The notes under the pieces were generated by a model. The model saw nothing but the letters and a program-made list of their open reading frames with translations. It was not told where the DNA came from and did not search any database. A program made the position numbers and the translations under genes. From Phalacrocorax aristotelis (lineage: Eukaryota; Chordata; Aves; Suliformes; Phalacrocoracidae), in the NCBI RefSeq assembly GCF_949628215.1, contig NC_134280.1, forward strand, positions 52,292,621 to 52,356,620: a stretch of 64,000 nucleotides of DNA, given 5' to 3'. Positions 1 through 11,400 of this stretch are shown here, in pieces (positions within the stretch are counted from its first letter, which is position 1; every line of letters begins with the position of its first letter).

Positions 1-1496
1 ACACAAGAAGATCCTGGTATTCTGTTATTCCCCTCGTGCAGAGGTGGGTGCAACGGAGAAGAAAAGCAAGCTCTGCTACTTCTGACCATCACATGTAGCC
101 TATTGCTAAAGGTATATGCACATTAGCTGCTGAAAGCCTAGTTTGTTGGCTGGCTTGTTTAATTGCTTAAGTGAGACTAGGGTATATTTATTTAATACAG
201 CTAACTGGTCATGCAAACAAGACATCATTTGCCTTCTTTATGTAGAGATGAATTGATATTCATTATAGGTACTGGCATAGAATAAAACAACATTCTATGG
301 GCAGGAAATTCAGTCTTTTCTTTTTTCCTGGTCTGCTGAAGCATGAAGATATAGATCTAGGGTGTGTAAACAGCTTACTACTGATGATGAAGATGTAACT
401 TTATTAAACATCCTGGATATTTTGACAGGGAACGTTTCATTCTATAGCAGGGCAATATGTTGATTTAAGTACCCCAACCTTGCCATAATAACCTATCACT
501 GATCTCAGTACCAAAATCAAATCTAGGTAACACTTCATAAAGGAACTCTTTTTTGTTTCTTTTATAATACTAAATGAATGAGGATCTAATATATTTAGTG
601 CTAAGCATTATACAGGAATGATGCTGAAACAATGTGATCATGGTCACAGGCCACAATTAATTTAACATTTTTTTTCTCCCACAAAGCTGGTGTAAGGCTG
701 TCTGATTGTTTGAAATTACTCCTCATATTTCCCATGAGAAGGCAAAACCAGATTATGCAGAGAATTCAGAAGCAGATTTCAAGGTTTAAGGCCATCTCTA
801 ATAAATGTAGGATACAGTCTAGGTAAAGCTGGCTTAATGTTCCTCAGATAGGTGCCTAATGCTTGTCAGTGCCACACAGAATGGTTTCCATGGTATACAC
901 TCGGTGTGACTATGTGATCCTGCAGGACCCTTCAAGGTTATTAATCTGGGTTTTTTACAAGATTAGCTGCCCCAAGAGGCACGGAGTGGCTTCCTAATGC
1001 TGGGTGCCCACTTAGGAAATACTCCACACCTCCTCAGACTTCAGAAATCAGTGGTATTTTTTGCTAAGGAGCTGCCTGGCATCAGTTACAGTATTGCAAA
1101 TCTTAGAAGTATTACTTGCATGCCTTCTGCGTAATCGTAAAGAAACACCAGACTAAATTTGTTCCAGGACCTGTTGTTTGTGGAGGAGGAGTTGTGTTTT
1201 ATTTCCAGTCATGTTGTGTTTCTTTATTAGACTGAACCTTTACAAAATATATATGCAAAATATATATATGCAAAAAATATATAAATGCAAAAAAATATAT
1301 GCAAATATATACAAAATATATGTATATGTACATGTATATGTATATGTATATACTCCTCCCAAAATGCAAATAATATCGGCCAGTTTCTGAGGAAGGAAGA
1401 GCATCTTCTGTTTACCTGTTCATTTGCTAAAATCCCCCAAACCGCACCTTCTTAGACTCTCTGAATCAATCTGGGACTGAAGCCAAAGTCACCTAC
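1..1496. other. Upstream intergenic sequence
   Basis: AT-rich sequence with no convincing coding exon or recognised transposable element. Only an AT microsatellite (1241-1352) and the core promoter of the downstream mucin stand out. By mammalian synteny the preceding gene should be another gel-forming mucin (MUC5AC or MUC2 class), but no part of it is visible here. Confidence 0.6.
1241..1352. repeat. AT-rich microsatellite (TATA/TGCAAA-type)
   Basis: Degenerate tandem array. A left part repeats an A-rich ATATATGCAAAA-like unit, and a right part runs into (TATATG)n with interspersed TGTACATG. It lies about 145 bp upstream of the mucin TATA box. The short ORF running through it is an artefact of the repeat. 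Confidence 0.8.
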
Positions 1497-1504
1497 TATA
1501 TAAG
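1497..1504 (+). promoter_or_regulatory. TATA box of the mucin gene
   Basis: TATATAAG lies 73-80 bp upstream of the initiator ATG at 1577. The expected transcription start is therefore around 1527-1535, giving a 5'UTR of only about 45-50 nt. Gel-forming mucin genes are commonly TATA-driven with short leaders. No in-frame upstream ATG falls between the predicted start site and 1577. Confidence 0.75.
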
Positions 1505-1576
1505 TCTGATGGAGCACAGGTGAACTACTCCTGACCAACTTTAGACCTGACATCCCTGTGCCAGACTCCACTCAAG

Positions 1577-4500
1577 ATGGGGTTTGGTAGGGGAATATGG
1601 GTACCAGAATGGGCTTTTCTGTTAGCAGTTTGTTGTATCCATCAGATAGGTAAGAAGTTCTTTTTTTTACTGGGAAAAGAAAAAATACTCTGTTTAGATG
1701 TAATAACATATTTTAAACAACTATACTCATTGTTTCAGATTGTTGCATTTTTTCTTTTTCCATTTTCATTAAATATTTCATGTCTGTCTATTAACTGGAC
1801 TGATTTAATTTAATATTGCCTCAAATTACTGCATATAACTATATTTGCAAGGTAGCTTTGAAGATCAACTCGGAAAGAACCATTATTCAAGTCTTAAAAT
1901 GTCAGATTTTCAGTATCTCTTATGCCTGACAAAAACATTTTATTTCTGTTGCATTTTGTATTAGAATTGATTATGAATGTTATGGGTTTTATGAAATTTA
2001 AAAAAACACATTTCAGTTGCTAGATCAGACCACTGGTCATTTTTTTCCACTGTCTAGTCACCTACCAGGAGCTATTACCAGAGTCCTCAAGATTTCTTGC
2101 AACTTCTTTTGTAAAAGAGACTAGAAGGGAATATTCATGTGTTGATGATTTTCAGGAACTAATTGTGCATTGATAATACCCTGTGTAAAATATTTATATA
2201 AATTACTGATATTGAGTGTGAACAGGATTTGGAGATTTATCCAACACATGCAGACCATCTTTTTGTATGGATTTTTTTCTCCTCTCAATATTGTATCTAT
2301 CAGGGCTGGTCTTGGCAGTATTTATTAATATGAGGAGCCCTATTAAGTCAATGGAACCACTCAAATTTAAATTACTTGCCCGAGTACAAGCTTGTTAAAT
2401 CAGTCCCATTCATGTACAGTAACTACTGTCCTGTCAGCTAACATTTTTAAATCTTCAGATTGCTTATGTAAATTTATCTTGCATATAATTGTCAAAACAT
2501 TGACAAGTGCAAATTTAATTTTAGGCTACTTTATAGTTTGTGAAATAAACAGTAAAATACTGGCAGGTTGATTTAAGCACAAAATACAACAGTTGCTTGG
2601 AGTATAAGCTTATGTTTATAGTTATGCAATGTCAGTCAAAAGTATCTTCAACCATTCATTGAACAAGAAAGTTATTTGTACTATGCAATGCTAATCTCAT
2701 AAATTGCTTTGAAAGGAAGTAGTGGTTAGACAGTGTCCAGTAAACTCCTCTTTATTCGAATCATGCTGTTTGGAAAGTATTTTCAGATGTCCTGAGTGAA
2801 TAACGAATATTTACCCAATCCCACAACATCTCCACAAACATTCTATGCCTGACTTTATATTTTGGGTCAAATACTAACTCTTATAAATTAATTGTAATGA
2901 TAATCGCATATGTAGATTGGCAGCTGGCTATAGACTTAGCAAAGTACATTGAGAAATATTCTTAATAATTAGGTCAGTTCCCAAAATATCAAATAGGAAA
3001 TTATCTTGACTATTCTTACAACTGAGAGACTCTTATTTTTATAATGGTCAACAGTGTGGCATTGTGCAATTGCTAAATAAATGAGTGCAGCTAGAATTTC
3101 CTTGGGAATTATGTATTTGCTAACTAAACAAAAGCTCCTGCTGTTTCCTTGAGAAAAATAAAGTTCTAGCCATTTTTCCTTTACAGGAAATGCCTGCCAT
3201 ATTTACTTATAAAAGACAAGAGCTTAGAACACCAACCTAGGAGGTTACGGTTAGCTTTTTTCTAGGCATGAAATGGTTCAGGACAATATTTGTCGTCTCT
3301 CAAAAGACTTTGACAATACCTCCTCTGGTATGGTATTGCTGGGCCATGCATGGAAAGGAATAAAAAACTTATGGAGTCACAACAGAGGGAAGGAGAACTC
3401 ATCTGGAAGACAGTTCATGTAGTTGACCCAGTAACCATTTAACTGGAGGTACAAAAATAATCCTTGAAGCAAGGCACAAAAAAAGGACAGTTTTGATGTA
3501 GCTGAGTGCCCCAGTCATGTGGTCACATGATCATGGCCTATTTTTTCCCTCCTTTGTCACTGTCCCACTGCTTTCGGTACTGTGTCTCAGCTTCAGGTCG
3601 GGTAGCAAGAACCCTTGATCAAATAGAATTACAGTGTGATGCTTAAGGTTTTCTTGCAGAGAAGATGTGAGTTTGAACCCTCTCAGAGTAAGAAGAGGGG
3701 CAGAACAGGAAACCTGGTTCTTTTGCTTACTCCTCCTGGGTTACTGCTCAGGCTATGGGCCCTTGTATTATTACTCAGAGGTACCTTCTTGCATCCAGCT
3801 GTAAAGCAAATCTAGATCCCTGATTGAGGCTTTAGATTTTCTCCCAAAGAAAAGACAGTATGCTTAGGCACTAAAGAAACTGCCATAAAAATATCTGCAG
3901 CCATTACTGGATCAAGCCCTAAGTCTCATGCTTCTTTTATCCAGTTCTGTGCCTTTTCTTATTATTACCTATCTACTACACAGCATTTTTAATAAATGAC
4001 TCTTCCACATTTTGTGAATTCTTCCTGTAATTGTTTCACGTATTAGTGAGATTCAGTGCAGCAGTCAAATAAGAGCTGTGATCCAGTCATTAAAATCCCT
4101 TGTAGTGAGTTTTAAGTGAAACAAAGAAAGCAGATATACAAGAAATGTTATCTGGATTTCAAACTCTGTGTATTTGTAATAGAAAGTCTCTTTCTATAAT
4201 TACATTTTACCTTTACTTGAGGCCTGTTTTATTTTTTCTGATGTAAAAGGACTCTCCCCCTTTGTCTTACAGAGATGTATCTGGGTCCTTTGATCCTATC
4301 TAAATGCCTTGCTTTAAAAGTTCAGGACATTGTAATGACCATGTTTTTTACAATTTCTTCACAGGAGCCCAGGCTGAAATCCAACAGGAAACAGGAAGCA
4401 AACACACTGAGGTTGTTCAGCAGAAACAAAACAGTATGTTCATTTATACCATGTATTTGTATTTATTTGTTACATCTCCACTAAATAATAAAAATGCCTA

Positions 4501-5465
4501 GAAAAGCTACTTAGCATATTGCTGGTAATGTCAAGTAAAGATAAATGTGTATTAACAAGCCCCTCTCTATATAAGAATAGTAATATCTTTATTAGATACC
4601 AATTACTAAACACACATAGTATGGTTATATTTGTATAATAACAGGTAACTAAGAAAACAGATGTGTGTTTGTAAAGGTTGTATGCATATGAGCATGACTA
4701 TGTATATGTAAAATAAAAGTGGAATATACGTGCAGGAAGTTTGGTTCCTTATAAACAAGGAAATGAGATCGCTTTGGCAAGTTGTAAAGTCGGCAGCTGA
4801 TGTTGGGAAATCTATTTGCAACCCAACTTTATTGATTTTTATCATGTAATGATTTCTGATCATCCTGTACGTCAGATTTGTAGTCATTTCTTAGGCATTT
4901 CAGCCCCTTAACAGAAAAATATTAAACAGAGAGCAAAGGGGATAATTAAAGTTTTTATTCCATCCTTAGAAAGAGGAGGTGTAATGAGAAGGAGGCTATG
5001 CTTTTGTACCAATAAAAGGCTAATTTAGTACAGCTTAACCCTTTGTACTGTTCAGTGTGTCTGAAGCACTCCAGTATGCAGAGCTGTGAATTTCTGCCTC
5101 TCCTAACACAATACAGAGTTTCATAAAGCGGTCAAAATTAAAACGTAGAAAATGCAGATCATCACAGTTGAAAGCAAGTTCTTACGATCTAACTATCCTG
5201 ATTTTGAATTGTAGTATGCACTTTAACCTGATCCATGGCCTGTAAAATGGCATTTACATTGCACGTACAACAAAACAGGCCATGAAACATGTTTCATTGG
5301 ATCTGGCATATTAACTTTCTAGTCCTTTCTAGGTCAACTTTAGGTGCAAATTTTGGTATTCTTTTACCAGGTTTTGTTTTCTTTCTTTCTTCTTTCTAGC
5401 TTCCGCTACAGTTTCATCTAAGGTGAACATCATTCAGCCAATGCTGATAAATCCAGTAGTAACAC
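1577..5465 (+). CDS. MUC5B: MUC5B exons 1-3: signal peptide and N-terminal linker
   Basis: Exons 1577-1649, 4365-4433 and 5400-5465 encode residues 1-69. The start has a hydrophobic core ([17 protein letters not shown]), with likely signal-peptidase cleavage after AQA near residue 28. A Gln/Thr/Ser-rich linker follows and leads into VWD1. All three exons end in phase 1. Exons 2 and 3 are tiny and their assignment rests on phase, good splice sites and linker composition rather than strong homology, so they are the least certain N-terminal exons. An apparent ORF continuing to 1813 simply reads through the first donor. Confidence 0.7.
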
Positions 5466-8400
5466 GTAAGTAAAAGAAACAAAATGTATTCAATAAGTTT
5501 TCAGTTTTAGGGGATGTAGACAGCGGAATCTAATACAAATAGGGAAAGGCAGTAATTAATTATTAAGAGGAGAAAGGGTGGTTAAGAAACATAATATTGA
5601 ACTGTAATTTTAGCTGAAACGTGGACAACTAATAAAGCTCTAGCAGAACATAACTGTAACCATACTCCCTATATACCATGGGGGTGTATGAACTACTATA
5701 ACAATATACCCCCATTTATAGGGGTATATAAGACGAGTAACAGATATAAAATGAGTGAAGAATGAATACACAGTTTTATAATGGATAAATGGACAGAAAA
5801 TAACACATTAAGATAGGCAGGTGAAAACTATTGAATGACAAAATGAAGCCTTAGACAAGTTGATTTTCACTATGTTAAAGTTGGAATTTTAAGTCATTTT
5901 TTTACAGCTAGTTTTAATTCACAGCTTCCAATCTGGCTCACAATGGCCGCGTGTGCAGCACATGGGGCAACTTTCACTTCAAGACTTTTGATGGACACAT
6001 ATTCTCCTTCCCTGGGCTCTGTAATTATGTTTTTGCATCCCATTGCAACACTCCCTATGAGGATTTCAACATCCAAATTAGGCGTATTATGGTGGAAAAC
6101 GCTCCAACAATCAACCGTATCACCATGAAACTTGAAGGTGTAGCTGTTGAATTATTAAAGGCTGTCGTCATGATCAACAGCAACAGGTAAGTTTATTCAT
6201 AGCACTTGTTTGGTAACCACAGACCTTTTTATCAAGCTTGCCAAGTACTTTGGTGTATTTGGGAGGAAAAACTACGTGTTCTTCAATAAATCTGACAATT
6301 TTACCAACACAAATAATAAATAACTTGCTGTTAATTCCTTTCACAGTAAATCAATCCTTCCCTTAAAGATTACCCCAAAAATAAAATTTGGATGAAAAAT
6401 CCTGAGAGGTCGGATCCAAATTCAGATCCATATTTGATGACATCGGACCATATTATTTTTTATTCACTTCTCTTTCCGCACACTGCATTATTTTACAATC
6501 CCTACAGATCATGGATACCACAAGCCATATTTTTTCTCTTTATCAAACATCTGGATCAGAAAATACCTAGCATTCTTTCTGCCTTTTCCCAGAGTTCAGC
6601 TGCCATACAGCGAATCTGGAATTATGATAGAGAAAAGCAGCATTTATGTGAAAGTTGCCAGCAAAATGGGTATTGTGTTAATGTGGAATGAAGATGACAG
6701 TATCTTGGTAAGAACTGCTCCTGGACCTGTCTACACCTTCAGAGAGACCAGAGCTAATCTTTGATTAGGCCAGGCCCTGTCTGTTTATGGGGTTACTATT
6801 GCCTTCCCATCTCATGCTGTTGAGCGCTTCTTTATTAACAAAGATAGGCTTGCATCTAGGTAGTCCTAAAGAAAATTGCACAGATTTACCTCTAGTGGAT
6901 AGCAGATATCTGCTTAAAATAGGGTGAAAAATCACTTCCATTATATCATTAACATATCAGCATTGTTATATGTGATATTGTTATTTGATATATATCAAAC
7001 ATAATTTTCTAGCAGAATTTCTCTATCTTAGGACTTCATTTTTGTTGTGGATTTGATTTTCTTTCTGTAGAATCAATAGAGAGAAAGAGGCTGACAGCAA
7101 TATAGATATTACAGTGACAAATTAAGTCTGCATCAATAGTATCAATAGCTTGGACTCTGTATTGTAAATCAAATCCAAGCCAAGTCTTCATTCTATCCCA
7201 CAGGGTTTAATTAGATTTTTCAATAAAATTACACAGATCTGATGAAAAATACTTAGAGGCAGCAGGTGCGGGTGCTTTCAGTGGTCTTGAATATATTTAA
7301 ATATATTTATACTAACTTTTATCAACTTACTGTCCTTCATTTTAGCTGGAATTGAATGAGAAATATGCCAATCAGACCTGTGGACTTTGTGGGGACTTCA
7401 ATGGCTTACCAATTTACAATGAGTTCTATTCAAACAGTAAGTTTTTTAAATTAAAAAAATTGGTTTCTGGAGTCTCCAACATGCTTTTTTGTATTCTTCT
7501 AACTCTAACATCATCAGCACTCCTCTTTCCTATCCTACTAAATTATTTAACTGGAGGATAAAATTCAATCTCTGTTGAAAAATATGTCGTACAGAGATCA
7601 GATAATGTGATTTTATACTTTAAGTATAAATATAGTACTGCTGCTATACTGATTGCATATTTCTTGGATGCCATGGTTTTATTTACCTCATCAGCTAACC
7701 CCATTAAAATGAGCCAGATTTTCACTAATAACGTAAATATAGAAATATATTCAATAAAACAATAGGCAATTGTAGTGTCTAGTCAGTACGTTTATTTTTG
7801 CAGTTCTGTCTTAAAATTGGTATATCCACATTTGCCTGCTGAATTGCATCATCTTTATTAGATCTTATTTTCATCATGCTATCTAGTCCCAGCTTGAGCT
7901 TTTTGCTAAACCTTGTCTCACAGCAGTCTCCATTGTCCAAATCCCTGTTTAGATTCTTTTCTTTCTTCCCTGCATGGGTTCAAAATGATCTGGAAACAGT
8001 TTGTTATCTTTCTGTTAAAAATCTTAGTTTACATCTAGATGTAATAGGTCGAGAAACGTTTTCTAATGTTTACTTTTTCCAGGGTGCTGTGCAAGGTAAA
8101 TTCAGGTAGTGATGTACTGTTTCCTTTGGAAGGGATGATGATCAAATTTAAAGACTTAAGGGAACTAGCTGCCTCGGCCAGTCTTGAGCAGAATTCTTGA
8201 GAGGAGAAAAAGATAGCAGGCAGTTGCACTGAAAAAAAACCCCAACCTTCATTACAAAACTTCTTTTGTACAGATCTTAAAATGACAGCCTTGCAGTTTG
8301 GGAATATGCAGAAAATGGATGGGCCAACAGAACACTGTGAAGACTCCACTTCTACCCTGCCAGATAATTGCACAGATAATTTTGTAAGGATTTTTTTGTC

Positions 8401-11400
8401 TATTCTTTTATTTTTCTTTCAAATTTATCTATATCCTTCTACAGCTGCAGATGGGTCAACAGGAAAAGCCCTCAGGTGACAGCAACTTAAAGAGGGACAT
8501 AAGATTCTATCACAGAATAATTATACAAACTAACAATACCAAAAAGTTGCTCCTTTCTATTTTCTGGATTTGTTTGCTTTTTTTCTCCCAAGGATGACAT
8601 ATGCCAGAAAACATTGACCAGCTCTGCATTTGCAGAGTGTAATGACTTACTTGATGTTGGAGAGTACATTATGCTTTGCCAAGATGATTTGTGCCGCTCT
8701 GAAGAGTCTAAAAATGCCTCATGTATCTGTGACACCTTTGCTGAATACTCCCGGCAGTGTGCTCATGCTGGTGGGCATCCTCTGAACTGGAGAACCTCAA
8801 AACTGTGCCGTAAGTATCACTGGAGACAGTCTTACTTTACGCTCAGTAACTAACAAACAACAAGCTCTCAAATGATGCTCAGGATGCAGAAGAAATTACA
8901 GGTCATTCAAGATTGTATTCTCCAGAGGGTTCTGATGTACAAGTTCCAGCATGAAGACTTAGCAAAATAGCTAAGGGTTTTAATGCAAACTGGATTAAAC
9001 ACTATCAAACACTTGAATGGATACTCTAATTGAGAGTCAGTGTTATTTAATTAACTGGGAGAGTAAATAAAGGAGAAAGAATGAGGTGTACTTGCTTGCT
9101 TCTATTCCTGTTTCTCTCCTATTGTCATGGTGGCTACAGCACTTTTTATTCTCAATTATTAACTGATTGGGTCTTCACAAGGTGATTGGCTGGTTAAGAA
9201 CTTATTTATCTCCTCTTGCTTGGTAGTGAGGAGTTTGCACCACTGTAATCTTCATAGAGATTTGCACTGATACATACTAGATTATGGGGTGTAGCTGTTG
9301 ATACTATCACCAGCATTTGCTCCAAAACAAAACCCCAGGAGGTACTATTTGCACTTCCAATGATTGTAGGGGAATAGACAGGGATCGGCGACCGGAAGAT
9401 CACGGGATGTGACGGAAAGATAGACTCCTCCCCATAGGAGTGGCAGGAACAGGAAGCTCAAGAGCTATATAAGCGTGTGACGCAGCTAAATAAACGAACA
9501 TTTTGCATCCATCATATTGATGTCTGTGCATCACTGTCCCCAGGGTGGGTAGAGCCCTGTGTCCCGGAGATATGTGGCCCAAGATAAGTTCTCCCACAGA
9601 AGCGCACAGCAACAAATGATATCTGAAAAATACAAATATACTAAATCTTTAGGAACATAAGTCTTACATTTCACTAGCAATACAGGTGTTCATGAGAAGG
9701 GTGCCTTCAGTAGAAACACAGGCCTTGCTGACTTTGTGGGGTCATTACCTTGCTTTCCCCAGAAATCTGGTCATTGAGCCAGTTCAGCACCAGAGAGTCA
9801 TGGAAAGCACATCTCAACTCTAAAATATGGATCTAGGTGACTAAATTTGCAAATTTTGAGAGCTGGCAGTGGATCCACAGTTTAGTATGATTTTACATCT
9901 AGCTGAAAAACATAAATAAATACTTTTTTTCTCATACACAGTGAACTAGAAATACTTTTGACTGAAAAAAAAATCTCTCCTTTAAAATTACAGCCAAGAA
10001 GTGTCCTTACAACATGCAGTACCAGGAATGCGGCTCCCCCTGTGCTGACACATGCACCAATCCTGACCGATCTCAGTTTTGTGAAGAACACTGTACAGAT
10101 GGTTGTTTCTGCCCCCCAGGCAAGTTCTTCTGTACTCACATCTCTGATTTCAAATAACAACAACAGCTTACCTGTAGGATTTGGGCACATTCCATGCGGT
10201 TTAAGCTGTCTGTGTTTGCATTTTTCACAGCTGCAAGTGACAAGCATTTGTCATGTCTCAGCTGAGAAAAGATATCTGAATATATTGCCCATACACATGC
10301 AATATTCAGAAAGCAGGAAAGCAGAACAGCAAACAGATCAAGAATAGCCTCTCAACAAGCCACCTGTGCTACAATAAGTCCCTCTTTCAAAGCAGGTGGA
10401 ATTTCAGAATACAAAGGTTGAAACCTTCACTGTTGCAAATTGCCATAATCCTGCTGTTGTCAGCATAACTATGTCCATTCACAACAGTTGCAGATCTGTC
10501 TCTAAGATGACTTGTAACAAACAAAAATGGTGTATAGAAATGCCTCTTTAACTGATCATGGTCTTGTCTTTTTTTTTTTTTTTTAAATCTAGGGTCTGTA
10601 TTTGATGACATCAACAATTCTGGCTGCATTCCCCATCAGCAGTGCTCCTGTGTTTACAATGGCAACACCTATGCTACAGGAACTTCTTTTTCACAGCAGT
10701 GCCATTCCTGGTAACCTTTGTTACTTTTCTAATTTACTATTTCCTCTCATATATTTAATTAATTTAATGATTTATTATATGCAATTGCATCATTGGTAAT
10801 TGATATGTGTATTTAACTGACTGCTACAGTTTGAAATATCCCTAAAGAACATTCTTTGATTTATTTAGTCACAGCCTTAACTAGCTTTGCACTCTAACTC
10901 AAGGTGATCAAAGCAAGGATTTACAATGTTTAGATTTCTCACCAGTCAATTAAAATTATTCCTCTTTGTTTATTTTGCTCAAACACTTGGACTCCTCTAA
11001 GGGCAATGAGACCGCAGTCATTTATGTATTTGCAAATATTTATTTTCTCTGGAGAAAGCAAGGGATGACACAATACAACCTTGATTTCACAGTTATTAAT
11101 CTTGTACCTGTGCACTACCATATCACCTTAGAAAACAGATATGCTTTGCATCAGGAGTAAGACACGGGGTTGCATTTCTGTTAGTTTCTGATACATTTGT
11201 ATAACAAAACAAATTTTAATTTGTCATCGTGCTTTATGTTAGCTGCAAAAAACAAGTAATTGCTTATCCAATACCTGTTGCTGGAGCGTTCACATGTTCA
11301 AAGAAGGAAAACAAATGAGCAAAGTGAATGCATACCAGAGTCGTTCCTTCTACACATGTTCCAATGTTTTGGAAAGCCTTAAACCCAGATTTACTGTGTG

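Noticed and set aside
1577-1813. 78-codon ORF from the mucin ATG
   Set aside because: It reads past the donor at 1650; only 1577-1649 is exon.
5943-6128. Alternative frame through the VWD1 exon
   Set aside because: It would result from use of the upstream AG acceptor; the true frame gives the conserved VWD1 sequence.
9400-9615. Antisense 71-codon ORF
   Set aside because: Lies within the solo LTR and has no recognisable feature.
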